DNA of 64,000 bases from Staphylococcus ratti (GCF_020883535.1 NZ_CP086654.1:1054001-1118000); one strand, 5' to 3'. Counted from the stretch's first letter, positions 1-9,748 are shown. A program made the numbers and translations. The notes: a model not told the origin generated them from the letters alone.

Positions 1-29
1 CATTCGTAAAACTATTGGAGGTGTCAACC

Positions 30-587
30 ATAGCTAAGGATCAAACGCAAGTTAATGAAAAGATTCGCGCAAAAGAATTACGTGTTATCGGTCAAAACGG
101 TGACCAAATTGGTGTGAAAACCAAAAATGAAGCATTAGAAATGGCAGAACGTCTAGGCTTAGATGTTGTTGTTGTGGCACCTAATGCGAAACCGCCTGTT
201 GCTCGTATTATGGACTATGGTAAGTACAAATTTGAGCAACAAAAGAAAGAAAAAGAAATGAAAAAGAAACAAAAAATTATCAACGTGAAAGAAATCCGTT
301 TAAGTCCTACAATTGAAGAACATGACTTCAATACAAAACTTAAAAACGGACGTAAATTCTTATCTAAAGGTGATAAAGTTAAAGTTTCTATTCGTTTCAG
401 AGGGCGTGCAATTACGCATAAAGAAATTGGACAACGCGTTTTAGAAAAGTTTGCAGATGAATGTAAAGACATTGCTTCTGTTGAACAAAAGGCTAAAATG
501 GAAGGCCGTCAAATGTTTCTTATGTTAGCCCCAATTAACGAAAAAAAAACAACGATTAATAGGAGGAACTCACTATGCCTAAAATGA
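30..587 (+). CDS. infC: Translation initiation factor IF-3
   Basis: IF-3 binds the 30S subunit, keeps it apart from 50S and checks start-codon/initiator-tRNA pairing. The protein reads [18 protein letters not shown] and carries the IF-3 N-terminal region, the lysine-rich linker (EKEMKKKQK) and the C-terminal domain with [14 protein letters not shown] strong Shine-Dalgarno GGAGGTG at 17-23 is placed correctly only for ATA at 30, so I start there; GTG at 21 or TTG at 15 would lie inside the ribosome site. A rare AUU/AUA start is a known device of infC autoregulation in other bacteria. The frame runs past the usual C-terminus (LAPxxEK) and overlaps rpmI by 13 bases after an A9 run. The L20-type leader expected upstream would lie outside the window. 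Confidence 0.93.
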   Translation: MAKDQTQVNEKIRAKELRVIGQNGDQIGVKTKNEALEMAERLGLDVVVVAPNAKPPVARIMDYGKYKFEQQKKEKEMKKKQKIINVKEIRLSPTIEEHDFNTKLKNGRKFLSKGDKVKVSIRFRGRAITHKEIGQRVLEKFADECKDIASVEQKAKMEGRQMFLMLAPINEKKTTINRRNSLCLK

Positions 588-775
588 AAACTCATCGCGG
601 AGCAGCGAAACGTGTTAAAAGAACTGGATCTGGTCAATTAAAGCGTTCTAGAGCTTACACTTCTCACTTATTCGCAAACAAATCAACGAAACAAAAACGC
701 CAATTACGTAAAGCATCATTAGTATCTAAAAGCGATGCAAAACGCGTAAGCCAATTATTAACATACGTTAAATAA
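575..775 (+). CDS. rpmI: 50S ribosomal protein L35 (bL35)
   Basis: Small basic protein of the large ribosomal subunit, 66 residues, the normal family length. It begins [20 protein letters not shown], the L35 signature, and is rich in Lys/Arg throughout. AGGAGG at 561-566 lies 8 bases before the ATG. Its start lies inside the end of infC, so translation of the two is probably coupled. It is the middle gene of the conserved infC-rpmI-rplT operon, which is repressed by free L20 in Firmicutes (family knowledge; the leader is outside the window). Confidence 0.97.
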   Translation: MPKMKTHRGAAKRVKRTGSGQLKRSRAYTSHLFANKSTKQKRQLRKASLVSKSDAKRVSQLLTYVK

Positions 776-832
776 GACATATTTTAAATGGTATGAGATG
801 CATACCCCAAGAGACAAAAGGAGGAATTTATT

Positions 833-1189
833 ATGCCACGTGTTAAAGGTGGAACAGTAACAAGAGCGCGTCGTAAAAAGACGATCAAATTAGCAAAAGG
901 TTACTTCGGTGCAAAAAGTACATTATATAAAGTAGCAAAACAACAAGTGATGAAATCAGGTCAATATTCATTCCGTGACCGTCGTCAAAGAAAACGTGAC
1001 TTCCGTAAATTATGGATTACACGTATTAACGCTGCTGCACGTCAACATGACATTAGCTACTCTCGTTTAATGAACGGCTTAAAAACTGCTGGTATCGATA
1101 TTAACCGTAAAATGCTTTCTGAAATCGCGATTTCAGATGACAAAGCTTTCGGTGAATTAGTAGCTAAAGCGAAAGACGCTTTAAAATAA
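833..1189 (+). CDS. rplT: 50S ribosomal protein L20 (bL20)
   Basis: L20 binds 23S rRNA early in 50S assembly and acts as the autogenous repressor of the infC operon. The 118-residue protein has the typical start [26 protein letters not shown], the very basic N-terminal arm ([23 protein letters not shown]) and the globular C-terminal part. AGGAGG precedes the ATG. The 57-base gap after rpmI contains a small hairpin, GGTATG/CATACC at 790-806, which might slow or stabilise the transcript. A strong terminator follows at 1197-1258. Confidence 0.98.
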   Translation: MPRVKGGTVTRARRKKTIKLAKGYFGAKSTLYKVAKQQVMKSGQYSFRDRRQRKRDFRKLWITRINAAARQHDISYSRLMNGLKTAGIDINRKMLSEIAISDDKAFGELVAKAKDALK

Positions 1190-1196
1190 TATAATT

Positions 1197-1258
1197 AACA
1201 AACGCTTATCACGAATTAAGAGTGCATTTTTTAAGTGAAAAGCGTTTGTTTTTTGTTT
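1197..1258 (+). terminator. Rho-independent terminator of infC-rpmI-rplT
   Basis: AACAAACGCTT (1197-1207) pairs perfectly with AAGCGTTTGTT (1240-1250), with an inner TCAC/GTGA pairing, followed by a T-rich tail. Confidence 0.9.
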
Positions 1259-1328
1259 TTAAACACTTTAATATAGCACTTTGAAAATAACCGCACTACC
1301 CTTAGAAAGTCAAAATGTATTTTACCGA

Positions 1329-1385
1329 TTGACAGCGTAGTAAATCGGGATATTTCTTTGCGTAGTAATGAATTTTTGATACGAT
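1329..1385 (+). promoter_or_regulatory. Putative sigma-A promoter(s) of the Nudix gene
   Basis: Two overlapping candidates: TTGACA at 1329 with TATTTC at 1351 (16-base spacer), and TTGCGT at 1358 with TACGAT at 1380 (16-base spacer). They lie between the rplT terminator and the Nudix start. The second is nearer the gene; neither is perfect. Confidence 0.45.
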
Positions 1386-1413
1386 TAAGAAAACAATCAA
1401 AAAGGAGCCAATC

Positions 1414-2025
1414 ATGTCTAAATTTGATGAGCAAATCGCAGTAGTCAAACGTCAATTACTGTTTGACAATGAAACCAACACATTCAATGGATTTATATCT
1501 AAAGACGATTCAAAAAGTGCACAAATTTTTAAAGCATTAAATGAATATGAAATTAAACGCCGCGGAGATATGGAGGAAGATCCATCTTTTAAGCAATTGA
1601 TATCGTATTGTTTACTTGAAAATGAAAACGGTGAAATACTCGTCTATGAGCGTTTAACTGGTGGAGGAGAAGCACGTTTACATGGCCAAGGTTCAATAGG
1701 TGTTGGCGGGCATATGAATGATGTTCCTGATGCACAATCCATCGAGGCATTAATTACTGTTAATGCAAGTCGAGAGCTTGAAGAAGAGGTAGGCTTAGTC
1801 GTATCCGATGCCAATGCATTAGAGCATGTTGGATTTATCAATGATGATACGAATGAAGTGGGCAAAGTCCACATTGGCGTTGTGTTCAAAATTAAGGTGG
1901 ACGCTAATGAAATTGAAGCGAAAGAAACGGATACATTGAAAATTGAATGGAGAGCTTTGAATACGATTACTGATTTAGAACAGTTCGAATCTTGGAGTGC
2001 GCTTATTTTAAAAGAAATGAAATAG
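1414..2025 (+). CDS. Nudix family hydrolase (predicted phosphoesterase)
   Basis: Nudix enzymes hydrolyse nucleoside diphosphates linked to another moiety, using Mg2+ held by the Nudix box. The 203-residue protein has GVGGHMND near residue 97, followed by a widened Nudix box that ends SRELEEEVGL (residues 119-128), matching the REuxEExGu part of the motif. An N-terminal region of about 60 residues precedes the domain. The substrate cannot be read from sequence. AAAGGAG precedes the ATG. It is followed directly by the TPR-like gene, whose ribosome site overlaps this stop codon, so they probably form a two-gene operon. Confidence 0.85.
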   Translation: MSKFDEQIAVVKRQLLFDNETNTFNGFISKDDSKSAQIFKALNEYEIKRRGDMEEDPSFKQLISYCLLENENGEILVYERLTGGGEARLHGQGSIGVGGHMNDVPDAQSIEALITVNASRELEEEVGLVVSDANALEHVGFINDDTNEVGKVHIGVVFKIKVDANEIEAKETDTLKIEWRALNTITDLEQFESWSALILKEMK

Positions 2026-2034
2026 GTGATTGAA

Positions 2035-2958
2035 ATGACTGAAATCATCCCGTTCCCTAAAAGAAAAGAGAAGTTAGAAAAAGATATCGTACACGCTTTT
2101 GAGCAAAATCAATATAATACAGTATATGACTTGTTTTTAGAGTATGAGAAAGCATTTGAATTGACGTCAACGTTAGCGCTATTAAAGTGCGAAACATTAT
2201 GGGAATTAGAATCTTATTTAGAATTAAAAGAAGAAGCTAATATCCTCATGTCTCAAGGCTTTCAACCATACGACACGCTCATGATTTATTACGTGAAAAG
2301 CCTTTTTAAATTAAAACAATATCGCTCTGTAGTGGAAGTCATTGATCAAGTCATTGATGAAGTAAAAGCACATCAAACACGTCTCGTTTTTTTACCGCTA
2401 CGTGATAAAGCCAATGCTGAACTTAATAAGCGTAAAGATTTTATGCAACATCAATTACAAAAGTTTTTTGAATTAAACACAGGCGAGCAGACAAAGTTAC
2501 TCTTAAACTTAATCGACGACAATGCTTACCAATATGGTGAAACATTTGCACATTATCTCAATTATGAAGCCTTAAATCACCGTATTGTAAGTTTAATTGT
2601 TGAATATTTAACGTTTGCTCGATATAATCAAACCGTTCATATTGAAAAATTTGGATTAAAGACAGATGTTAAACCGAGTGCGCTTTCAGGTGTTTCGCAT
2701 TCTCAGTTTAAAATTGAACTTGTGCCACAGTTGATAGACTGGCTAGAAAAAGAAATGCCTTCATTAGTATCTGAAGCGTATATTCATCTCAATACACATA
2801 ATATCGCATTGTATCCTTTCGATATTCGTTCGGTAGCAACGATGGATCAGTGGTTACTTGCATATCAAGTGTATTTTAAATCGTTAACTGGTGAATCTTC
2901 ATCTCAAAATGATGAAATAAGTTCAATAGTAGAATTCATAAAAATGTTAAATACCTAG
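2035..2958 (+). CDS. TPR-like helical repeat protein, function unknown
   Basis: A 307-residue soluble protein with no signal peptide. It starts MTEIIPFPKRKEKLEKDI and is made of helix pairs of tetratricopeptide type (for example LKCETLWELESYLELKEEA, then YYVKSLFKLKQYRSVVEVI), which usually serve as protein-docking scaffolds. I recognise it as a conserved staphylococcal hypothetical but cannot name a partner. GTG at 2026 is in frame, but AGGTGA at 2024-2029 sits 5 bases ahead of ATG 2035, so I prefer the ATG. It lies directly downstream of the Nudix gene and ends just before the tig promoter. Confidence 0.75.
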   Translation: MTEIIPFPKRKEKLEKDIVHAFEQNQYNTVYDLFLEYEKAFELTSTLALLKCETLWELESYLELKEEANILMSQGFQPYDTLMIYYVKSLFKLKQYRSVVEVIDQVIDEVKAHQTRLVFLPLRDKANAELNKRKDFMQHQLQKFFELNTGEQTKLLLNLIDDNAYQYGETFAHYLNYEALNHRIVSLIVEYLTFARYNQTVHIEKFGLKTDVKPSALSGVSHSQFKIELVPQLIDWLEKEMPSLVSEAYIHLNTHNIALYPFDIRSVATMDQWLLAYQVYFKSLTGESSSQNDEISSIVEFIKMLNT

Positions 2959-2962
2959 GCGC

Positions 2963-2996
2963 TTGGGTTTATCACGACATCAACATATGCTATAAT
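2963..2996 (+). promoter_or_regulatory. Putative sigma-A promoter of tig
   Basis: TTGGGT (2963-2968), 17 bases, TATGCT (2986-2991); an overlapping pair TTATCA (2969), 16 bases, TATAAT (2991-2996) is equally good. About 47 bases separate it from the tig start. Confidence 0.6.
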
Positions 2997-3042
2997 GAAG
3001 AAGTTGAAAAATTTTAAAAGGATATCATGGAGGTTTATACAC

Positions 3043-4356
3043 ATGACAGCAACTTGGGAAAAGAAAGAAGGCAACGAAGGGTTATTACAAGTAACTGTTC
3101 CTGCTAAAGAAGTAGATAAAGCATTAGATCAAGCTTTTAAAAAAGTAGTAAAGCAAATTAACGTACCTGGTTTCCGTAAAGGTAAAGTACCGCGTCCAAT
3201 CTTCGAACAACGTTTTGGCGTAGAAGCTTTATATCAAGATGCAGTTGATATTTTACTACCTAAAGCATATAGCAATGCAGTTGAAGAAGCAGGTATTAAT
3301 CCTGTAGACCAACCAGAAATTGAAGTAACTCAAATTGAAAAAGGCAAAGAATTCAAATTTGATGCGACAGTAACGGTTGAGCCTGAAGTTGAATTAGGTG
3401 ACTATAAAGGTTTAGAAATTGAAAAACAAGACACTGAATTAACAGACGAAGAAGTTGAAGAAACAATCAAACAACGTTTAGAAGCGATGGCAGACATGGT
3501 TGTTAAAGAAGACGGTAAAGTTGAAGAAGGCGATACTGTAAACCTCGACTTCGATGGTTATGTTGACGGTGAACAATTTGAAGGTGGCCAAGCAGATGGT
3601 TACGACTTAGAAATTGGTTCAGGTATGTTTATCCCTGGTTTTGAAGAGCAACTTGTAGGTTTACAAGTTGGAGAAGAAAAAGATGTAGAAGTCACATTCC
3701 CAGAGGAATACCATGCTGAAGAATTAGCAGGTCAACCAGCGACATTCAAAACTAAAATTAACGAAATCAAAACTAAAGAAGTACCAGAATTAGACGATGA
3801 GCTTGCAAATGAACTTGATTCAGAAGCAAACACAGTTGATGAATATAAAGAAAACTTACGCAAGCAACTTGCGGAAAGCAAAGCAACTGAAGCTGAAAAT
3901 GCGCAAAAAGAAGAAGCAATTGTTAAAGCGACAGATCATGCAAAAGTAGATATTCCTCAAGCGATGATCAAAACTGAAGAAGACCGCATGGTTCAAGAGT
4001 TTGCGCAACGTTTACAACAACAAGGTTTAAACCTTGAAACGTACTTCCAAATTTCTGGTCAATCAGAAGAAGATTTACGTGGTCAAATGAAAGAAGACGC
4101 TGAGCAACGTGTTAAAACTAACTTAACATTAGCAGCTATCGCAGATGCAGAGAATATCGAAGCAACTGATGAGGACGTTGAAAAAGAGCTTGAAACAATG
4201 AGTTCACAATTCGGAATTTCTGTAGATGACATTAAGGCTACATTAGGTAATACAGACATCGTTAAAAACGATGTACGTGTGAAAAAAGTAATTGACTTGT
4301 TAGTTAAAGAAGCGAAACTTGTTGATGCACCTAAAAAAGAAGACAGCGAAAAATAA
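3043..4356 (+). CDS. tig: Trigger factor, ribosome-associated chaperone and peptidyl-prolyl isomerase
   Basis: Trigger factor docks at the ribosomal exit tunnel and shields nascent chains. The 437-residue protein has the N-terminal ribosome-binding domain with the signature [11 protein letters not shown] (around residues 39-49), the FKBP-type isomerase domain ([16 protein letters not shown] ... FIPGFEEQL), and the C-terminal helical arms. A longer frame begins at 2995, but those codons cover the promoter and ribosome site; GGAGG at 3029-3033 points to ATG 3043 ([10 protein letters not shown]). It is strongly acidic. Its usual neighbour clpX follows, but with its own promoter and an intervening terminator. 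Confidence 0.97.
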   Translation: MTATWEKKEGNEGLLQVTVPAKEVDKALDQAFKKVVKQINVPGFRKGKVPRPIFEQRFGVEALYQDAVDILLPKAYSNAVEEAGINPVDQPEIEVTQIEKGKEFKFDATVTVEPEVELGDYKGLEIEKQDTELTDEEVEETIKQRLEAMADMVVKEDGKVEEGDTVNLDFDGYVDGEQFEGGQADGYDLEIGSGMFIPGFEEQLVGLQVGEEKDVEVTFPEEYHAEELAGQPATFKTKINEIKTKEVPELDDELANELDSEANTVDEYKENLRKQLAESKATEAENAQKEEAIVKATDHAKVDIPQAMIKTEEDRMVQEFAQRLQQQGLNLETYFQISGQSEEDLRGQMKEDAEQRVKTNLTLAAIADAENIEATDEDVEKELETMSSQFGISVDDIKATLGNTDIVKNDVRVKKVIDLLVKEAKLVDAPKKEDSEK

Positions 4357-4410
4357 GCGCGTCTCTTAAAGCTTTAATAAAAGACACAATGAGATAAATT
4401 AATAGTTGCG

Positions 4411-4472
4411 GGGGTGAGTGATGGAAGCCAAGAAGCACACAGGTTTCACGCACTCACTCCTATCTTTATTTT
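4411..4472 (+). terminator. Terminator after tig
   Basis: GGGGTGAGTG (4411-4420) pairs with CACTCACTCC (4451-4460), one G-U pair, followed by TATCTTTATTTT. Confidence 0.8.
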
Positions 4473-4499
4473 ATGCAAATCACTTGAAAGTTGCTCTAT

Positions 4500-4528
4500 T
4501 TGCGTAATAGAATGCTTTTTAGTATAGT
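4500..4528 (+). promoter_or_regulatory. Sigma-A promoter of clpX
   Basis: TTGCGT (4500-4505), 17-base spacer, TATAGT (4523-4528), about 28 bases ahead of the clpX start, directly after the tig terminator. Confidence 0.65.
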
Positions 4529-4555
4529 CATAGAAGAACAGGGGTGTAATAAATT

Positions 4556-5818
4556 ATGTTTAAATTCAATGAAGATGAAGAAAACTTAAAATGTTCTTTC
4601 TGTGGTAAAGATCAAGATCAAGTCAAAAAGCTTGTAGCAGGAAGTGGCGTGTATATTTGTAATGAATGTATCGAGCTCTGCTCTGAGATTGTTGAAGAAG
4701 AATTGAGTCAAAGCGACGCAGAAGAACTTACAGAATTACCTACACCAAAAGAAATAATGGAACAACTAAACAGCTATGTTATCGGCCAAGATAAAGCTAA
4801 AAAATCATTAGCTGTCGCAGTCTATAATCATTACAAACGTGTGAAACAACTTGGACCTAAAGACGATGATGTCGAATTACAAAAGAGTAATGTCGCATTG
4901 ATTGGACCTACGGGTAGTGGTAAGACGTTATTAGCTCAAACTTTAGCACGTACACTTAATGTACCGTTTGCTATTGCAGATGCAACGAGCTTAACTGAAG
5001 CTGGATATGTCGGTGAAGATGTTGAAAACATTTTACTACGCTTAATTCAAGCAGCTGATTTTGACATTGATAAAGCGGAAAAAGGCATTATCTATGTCGA
5101 TGAAATCGATAAAATTGCACGTAAATCAGAAAATACGTCTATTACACGTGATGTTTCAGGTGAAGGGGTTCAACAAGCACTACTTAAAATTTTAGAAGGT
5201 ACAACAGCTAGTGTGCCGCCTCAAGGTGGACGTAAGCATCCTAACCAAGAATTCATTCAAATAGATACGACTAACATTTTATTCATCCTTGGTGGCGCTT
5301 TTGACGGTATCGAAGAAGTCATTAAACGTCGTCTAGGTGAAAAAGTGATTGGTTTCGCAAGTAGTGAAGCTTCTAACTATGATGAGGCTTCATTATTGGA
5401 GCACATTCGTCCTGAAGATTTACAAACGTACGGTTTAATTCCTGAGTTTATTGGACGTGTGCCAATTGTAGCGAATTTAGAAACGCTAGATGTCGAGGCG
5501 CTAAAAAACATTTTAACGCAGCCTAAAAATGCGCTTGTCAAACAATATACAAAAATGTTAGAACTTGATGATGTCGCACTTGAATTCACTGAAGAAGCTT
5601 TAAATGCAATTAGTGAAAAAGCGATTGAACGTAAAACAGGTGCGCGTGGTCTACGTTCTATCATTGAAGAAGCATTGATTGATATTATGTTTGACGTCCC
5701 GTCGACTGAAAACGTAGCAAAAATCGTCATTACAAAAGAAACGATTATAAATGAAACAGAGCCTGATTTATATGATTCAGAAGGAAACTTATTAAACGAT
5801 AAAAAAACTTCTGCATAA
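4556..5818 (+). CDS. clpX: ATP-dependent Clp protease ATP-binding subunit ClpX
   Basis: ClpX is the hexameric unfoldase that feeds substrates to ClpP. The 420-residue protein has the N-terminal zinc domain with four cysteines (13, 16, 35, 38; CSFCGKD and ICNECIELC), Walker A GPTGSGKT (117-124), Walker B IIYVDEID, the pore-loop region, the ClpP-binding IGF loop (VIGFAS, near residue 265), sensor-2 GARGLRS and the small AAA+ domain. Length and order are standard. It has its own promoter and is separated from ysxC by a terminator, so it can be expressed apart from both neighbours. Confidence 0.98.
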   Translation: MFKFNEDEENLKCSFCGKDQDQVKKLVAGSGVYICNECIELCSEIVEEELSQSDAEELTELPTPKEIMEQLNSYVIGQDKAKKSLAVAVYNHYKRVKQLGPKDDDVELQKSNVALIGPTGSGKTLLAQTLARTLNVPFAIADATSLTEAGYVGEDVENILLRLIQAADFDIDKAEKGIIYVDEIDKIARKSENTSITRDVSGEGVQQALLKILEGTTASVPPQGGRKHPNQEFIQIDTTNILFILGGAFDGIEEVIKRRLGEKVIGFASSEASNYDEASLLEHIRPEDLQTYGLIPEFIGRVPIVANLETLDVEALKNILTQPKNALVKQYTKMLELDDVALEFTEEALNAISEKAIERKTGARGLRSIIEEALIDIMFDVPSTENVAKIVITKETIINETEPDLYDSEGNLLNDKKTSA

Positions 5819-5835
5819 CGATAGGCATTAATAAG

Positions 5836-5876
5836 GGCCTAAGCTGAATGTAACGATTCAACTTAGGTCTTTTTAT
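5836..5876 (+). terminator. Terminator after clpX
   Basis: GGCCTAAGCTGAAT pairs with ATTCAACTTAGGTC (5856-5869) and is followed by TTTTTATT. It ends only about a dozen bases before the ysxC start, so some readthrough into ysxC is possible. Confidence 0.85.
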
Positions 5877-5888
5877 TGAGGTGAAGAC

Positions 5889-6482
5889 ATGAACATTAAT
5901 CCGAACAATGTAGATATTTTAATTAGCGCTGTAAAACCGGACCAATATCCAGAGTCAGGTTTGCCCGAAGTTGCGCTAAGCGGACGTTCTAATGTAGGGA
6001 AATCGACCTTTATTAATAGTATGATAGGGCGAAAAAATATGGCAAGAACGTCACAACAGCCAGGTAAAACGCAAACGCTCAACTTCTTTGATATTGATCA
6101 CCAGCTCATTTTTGTAGATGTACCTGGTTACGGTTACGCTAAAGTAAGCAAAAAACAACGAGAAGCTTTTGGAAAAATGATTGAAACATACATTACACAA
6201 CGAGAAGCGTTAAAGTTAGTAATTCAATTAGTAGATCTTAGACATCCACCTACAGAAGACGATGTATTAATGTATGATTTTCTCAAATATTATGAGATCC
6301 CTACGCTTATTATTGCAACTAAAGAAGATAAAATTCCTAAAGGGAAAGTTCAAAAACATATTAAAATGATTAAAGAAAAGCTTGAAGTTGAAGAAGGAGA
6401 TCAAATTATAAGCTATTCTTCCTTACAAAAAACAAAGCAACATGTGATATGGGAAGCTATAGCGCAATATATTGACGCGTAA
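5889..6482 (+). CDS. ysxC: Ribosome biogenesis GTP-binding protein YsxC/EngB
   Basis: EngB GTPases are essential for late 50S assembly. The 197-residue protein has G1 GRSNVGKST (32-40), the G3 region DVPGYGYAK (77-85) and a TKEDK G4 motif. Length is typical. GAGGTGA lies 5 bases upstream of the ATG. No clear promoter separates it from the clpX terminator, so it probably depends on readthrough or on a promoter overlapping that hairpin. The heme operon with separate promoters follows. Confidence 0.96.
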   Translation: MNINPNNVDILISAVKPDQYPESGLPEVALSGRSNVGKSTFINSMIGRKNMARTSQQPGKTQTLNFFDIDHQLIFVDVPGYGYAKVSKKQREAFGKMIETYITQREALKLVIQLVDLRHPPTEDDVLMYDFLKYYEIPTLIIATKEDKIPKGKVQKHIKMIKEKLEVEEGDQIISYSSLQKTKQHVIWEAIAQYIDA

Positions 6483-6495
6483 GTTTGTCAAAATC

Positions 6496-6566
6496 TTGAC
6501 ATCATCATTGATTGAATTATAAAATAAAACGATTTTAATTAGAATGACTTTAATGTATGTTATAAT
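6496..6566 (+). promoter_or_regulatory. Promoter region of the hemAXCDBL operon
   Basis: Two sigma-A-like candidates: TTGACA (6496-6501), 16 bases, TATAAA (6518-6523); and TTAGAA (6539-6544), 16 bases, TATAAT (6561-6566). The second overlaps a sigma-B-like arrangement, CTTTAA (6548-6553), 15 bases, GGGTAT (6569-6574). Which is used cannot be read from sequence. Confidence 0.6.
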
Positions 6567-6581
6567 TTGGGTATTGTAGAA

Positions 6582-6597
6582 ATAACGGGGGCGTTAT
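6582..6597 (+). promoter_or_regulatory. Palindrome holding the hemA ribosome-binding site
   Basis: ATAACG (6582-6587) and CGTTAT (6592-6597) form a perfect 6-bp inverted repeat around GGGG, which is the only Shine-Dalgarno sequence of hemA. The ATG follows one base later. In RNA the ribosome site would sit in a small hairpin loop. Confidence 0.55.
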
Positions 6598-6598
6598 C

Positions 6599-7939
6599 AT
6601 GCATATTATTTCAGTAAGTGTGAATCATCACACTGCGGACGTATCATTAAGAGAAAAATTAAGTTTCAATAACGCGGATATGGGGCGCGTACATGAAACA
6701 TTATTTGAAACAAAGTCAATATTAGAAAATGTAATTGTATCAACATGCAACCGTACAGAAGTCTATGCGGTTGTGGATCAAATTCATACAGGGCGTTATT
6801 ATGTTCAACGATTTTTAGCGCGCGAGTTTAACTTTGATGTGGAAGAAATTAAACAATTTACAGATGTAAAAGTTGAAAACGAGGCTGTCGAACACCTTTT
6901 TAGAGTAACTTCTGGACTTGACTCTATTGTATTAGGTGAGACTCAAATTTTAGGTCAAATTCGCGATGCCTTTTTAACGGCGCAAAATGCAGAAACAACG
7001 GGTATCATTTTCAATGAATTGTTTAAACAAGCGATCACATTTAGTAAAAAAGCACATCACGAAACAGATATCGCAGATCATGCGACGAGTGTCTCATATG
7101 CTGCTGTGGAGCTAGCTAAAAAAGTATATGGAAAGCTTCAACGTCGAAATGCTTTAGTTATTGGTGCAGGTGAAATGGCTGAACTTGCTATTATGAATTT
7201 AAAAGGCGCCGGTGTTTCAGATATCACTGTGGTTAATCGTACGTTTGAACGTGCAAAAGTACTAGCTTCAAAACATGAAATCACTGTTGGCGACTTTGAA
7301 GCGTTACCACACTTTTTGTCCCAAGCGGATATTGTGATAAGTGCGACAAGTGCCCAAGGTTTTGTCATTACAAGTGCGCTTCTTGAATTGACACATTCGG
7401 TAAATAAAACAAATCAACAAGTGCTAATTGATATTGCTGTACCAAGAGATATTGAACCATGTGATACCGTAGATGCTAATGTGTTTATTTATGATGTGGA
7501 TGATTTAAAAGGGCTTGTAGATGCTAACATGAGAGAACGCAAAAAAGCTGCACAGTTAATTGCTGAGCGCATTCCTTCAGAAATTCAGAAACATAATGAA
7601 TGGGTAAAAATGTTAGGCGTAGTGCCTGTTATTCGTGCTTTGCGTGAAAAAGCGATGGCCATTCAAGAAGAAACAATGGTCAGTATTGACCGCAAATTAC
7701 CAAATTTAACAGAACGTGAACGCAAAGTCATTTCTAAACATACTAAAAGTATTATTAATCAAATGCTTAAAGACCCAATAAAGCAAGCAAAAGAAATTAG
7801 TGATGATAAATATTCCGAAGAAAAATTAGCATTATTTAAAGATATTTTTAATTTAAATGTGACGACAGATTACAAAGTTGAAGCAGCAGAAAAAAAGAGA
7901 CATGTACTCAAACAAAGATTTTTCCTTTTAGATAATTAA
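6599..7939 (+). CDS. hemA: Glutamyl-tRNA reductase
   Basis: HemA reduces glutamyl-tRNA(Glu) with NADPH to glutamate-1-semialdehyde, the first committed step of heme synthesis by the C5 pathway. The 446-residue protein has the catalytic cysteine in [10 protein letters not shown] (Cys50), the signature [16 protein letters not shown], a Rossmann motif GAGEMA (189-194) and the C-terminal dimerisation helix. It is first in the hemAXCDBL operon; HemX follows and in S. aureus is known to lower HemA levels. The ribosome site lies in a palindrome, so translational control is conceivable. Confidence 0.98.
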   Translation: MHIISVSVNHHTADVSLREKLSFNNADMGRVHETLFETKSILENVIVSTCNRTEVYAVVDQIHTGRYYVQRFLAREFNFDVEEIKQFTDVKVENEAVEHLFRVTSGLDSIVLGETQILGQIRDAFLTAQNAETTGIIFNELFKQAITFSKKAHHETDIADHATSVSYAAVELAKKVYGKLQRRNALVIGAGEMAELAIMNLKGAGVSDITVVNRTFERAKVLASKHEITVGDFEALPHFLSQADIVISATSAQGFVITSALLELTHSVNKTNQQVLIDIAVPRDIEPCDTVDANVFIYDVDDLKGLVDANMRERKKAAQLIAERIPSEIQKHNEWVKMLGVVPVIRALREKAMAIQEETMVSIDRKLPNLTERERKVISKHTKSIINQMLKDPIKQAKEISDDKYSEEKLALFKDIFNLNVTTDYKVEAAEKKRHVLKQRFFLLDN

Positions 7940-7954
7940 AGAATTGGTGATGCT

Positions 7955-8791
7955 ATGGAAGAAGCGTTTTTTATACGTTTTCATGAATTTATCTTTGTTA
8001 TTTACTTGATTAGCGTGTTATGTCTAACACTTGATTTATTACAAAAAAATAGCAAGTTTCAAAATATAGGATTTTATACTTTAGGTTTTGCATGGGTACT
8101 TCAAACCATTTCATTAGTACTTTATATATTTTGGATGGGGCAATTACCATTAACTTCGATTATTGAGAGTTTCTATATTTTAACGTGGTTAATATTGACA
8201 ATTACATTCATTTTTTCAGTTTTTAGAATTTCCGATTATATGATTGTACTTTTGAACTTTTTAGGTTTTATGTTTATGGCGGTGCATACATTTCATCCTA
8301 ACCAATTTCGGCTTGATGGCACTCGTTTAAATGCAATTAATGAATTATTGATTTTCCATATTTCATTTGCATTACTGAGCTATGTCCTTTTTGCCATTGC
8401 TTGTGTCAACGCTATTTTGTATTTAATCCAATTTCGTAATCTTAAAGAAAAACGCTTTAATCAAGATTATTTTAGAATAGGTAGTGTAGCAACGCTTGAA
8501 AAAGGTGTTTTTTACAGTTCGTTTGTCGGTGTAATGTTGCTCTTTGTGAGTGTTGTATTAGGAATTCAATGGGGGCTCATTACACTTGGCGGACATATAT
8601 TTTTTGACTTAAAAGTCATTTCTTCACTATTGATATTAGCTTGTTATGGGGTTTACATAACATTAAGATTAATGCGCAAGTTTTCATCACTTGCGTTAAT
8701 TTATGCCAATATAGGATTGTTTATATGTTGTATGATTAATCTTATATTAGTGACGCAGCTTTCTAGCTTTCATCAATGGACGGGAGTATAA
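7955..8791 (+). CDS. hemX: HemX, CcsA-like membrane protein controlling HemA
   Basis: A 278-residue integral membrane protein with about eight hydrophobic segments and few charged loops, related to the cytochrome c assembly (CcsA) family. Family knowledge: HemX in Bacillus and Staphylococcus is a negative regulator of HemA abundance and not a cytochrome c factor. Its place between hemA and hemC, 15 bases after hemA, fits this role. The ribosome site is GGTGATG just upstream of the ATG. I see no tryptophan-rich WWD-type heme-handling motif comparable to that of true CcsA. Confidence 0.88.
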   Translation: MEEAFFIRFHEFIFVIYLISVLCLTLDLLQKNSKFQNIGFYTLGFAWVLQTISLVLYIFWMGQLPLTSIIESFYILTWLILTITFIFSVFRISDYMIVLLNFLGFMFMAVHTFHPNQFRLDGTRLNAINELLIFHISFALLSYVLFAIACVNAILYLIQFRNLKEKRFNQDYFRIGSVATLEKGVFYSSFVGVMLLFVSVVLGIQWGLITLGGHIFFDLKVISSLLILACYGVYITLRLMRKFSSLALIYANIGLFICCMINLILVTQLSSFHQWTGV

Positions 8792-8812
8792 AACTTTTTT
8801 GGAGGATGAATC

Positions 8813-9739
8813 ATGCGTAAATTAGTAATTGGTTCTAGACGCAGTCAATTGGCCTTAACGCAAAGCAAGCAATTTATTGAAAAGCTTAAGGCGATAGACC
8901 CTACTTTAGAAGTAGAAATTAAAGAGATTGTTACAAAAGGCGATCAAATTATTGATCGACAATTATCAAAAGTAGGCGGAAAAGGTTTATTTGTAAAAGA
9001 AATACAAAACGAGCTTTTTAACAAAAATATAGATTTTGCAATCCATTCTTTAAAAGATGTTCCTAGCGTGTTGCCGGAAGGACTAACACTTGGTTGCATC
9101 CCCGATAGAGAAATACCTTTTGATGCGTATCTCGCTAAAGATCATGTTCGATTAGAGGCATTAAAGGCAGGAAGCATTGTTGGGACAAGTTCATTACGTC
9201 GTGGTGCACAATTATTGGCGAAATACCCACACTTAGAAATCAAATGGATACGCGGAAATATTGATACACGTATTCGAAAGTTAAACGAAGAAAATTATGA
9301 TGCAATTATTTTAGCAGCAGCCGGTCTAAAAAGAATGGGCTGGTCTGACGAGATTGTTACGACCTATCTTGAGGAAGATTTAATGGTACCTGCGATTGGT
9401 CAAGGCGCATTAGGGATTGAATGTCGTTCAGATGATACAGCATTATTAGAATTACTGAAACAAGTCCATAATGAAAGTGTAGCAGCATGTGTGACAGCTG
9501 AGCGCACATTTTTAAAAGATATGGACGGAAGTTGCCAAGTTCCTATTGCAGGTTATGCAAAGGTCATGGAAGATAACCAAATTCATTTCAAAGGTTTAGT
9601 TATGTCACCTGACGGCAAACAACGTTTTGAACATGAAGTCGTAGGAACAGACCCTATTGAACTTGGTAAGCGTGTTAGTGCCCAGCTTAAATCTCAAGGC
9701 GCTAATGAAATTATACAAGCTTTAAATGAATCCCATTGA
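8813..9739 (+). CDS. hemC: Hydroxymethylbilane synthase (porphobilinogen deaminase)
   Basis: HemC polymerises four porphobilinogens into hydroxymethylbilane using a dipyrromethane cofactor. The 308-residue protein begins [19 protein letters not shown], has the substrate motif [11 protein letters not shown] (124-134), IRGNIDTR (147-154), and the cofactor-carrying Cys241 in [16 protein letters not shown] precedes the ATG. Fourth step of the operon's pathway, directly before hemD. Confidence 0.97.
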   Translation: MRKLVIGSRRSQLALTQSKQFIEKLKAIDPTLEVEIKEIVTKGDQIIDRQLSKVGGKGLFVKEIQNELFNKNIDFAIHSLKDVPSVLPEGLTLGCIPDREIPFDAYLAKDHVRLEALKAGSIVGTSSLRRGAQLLAKYPHLEIKWIRGNIDTRIRKLNEENYDAIILAAAGLKRMGWSDEIVTTYLEEDLMVPAIGQGALGIECRSDDTALLELLKQVHNESVAACVTAERTFLKDMDGSCQVPIAGYAKVMEDNQIHFKGLVMSPDGKQRFEHEVVGTDPIELGKRVSAQLKSQGANEIIQALNESH

Positions 9740-9748
9740 GGTGTTAAA

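Noticed and set aside
1644..2048. 134-codon minus-strand frame inside the Nudix gene
   Set aside because: Serine/threonine-rich shadow of a coding strand; no start signal.
4421..4507. 28-codon ORF (MEAKKHTGF...) between tig and clpX, with a GGGGTGA ahead of it
   Set aside because: The supposed ribosome site and first half of the ORF are the tig terminator stem, and the end overlaps the clpX promoter; coincidence is the simpler explanation.
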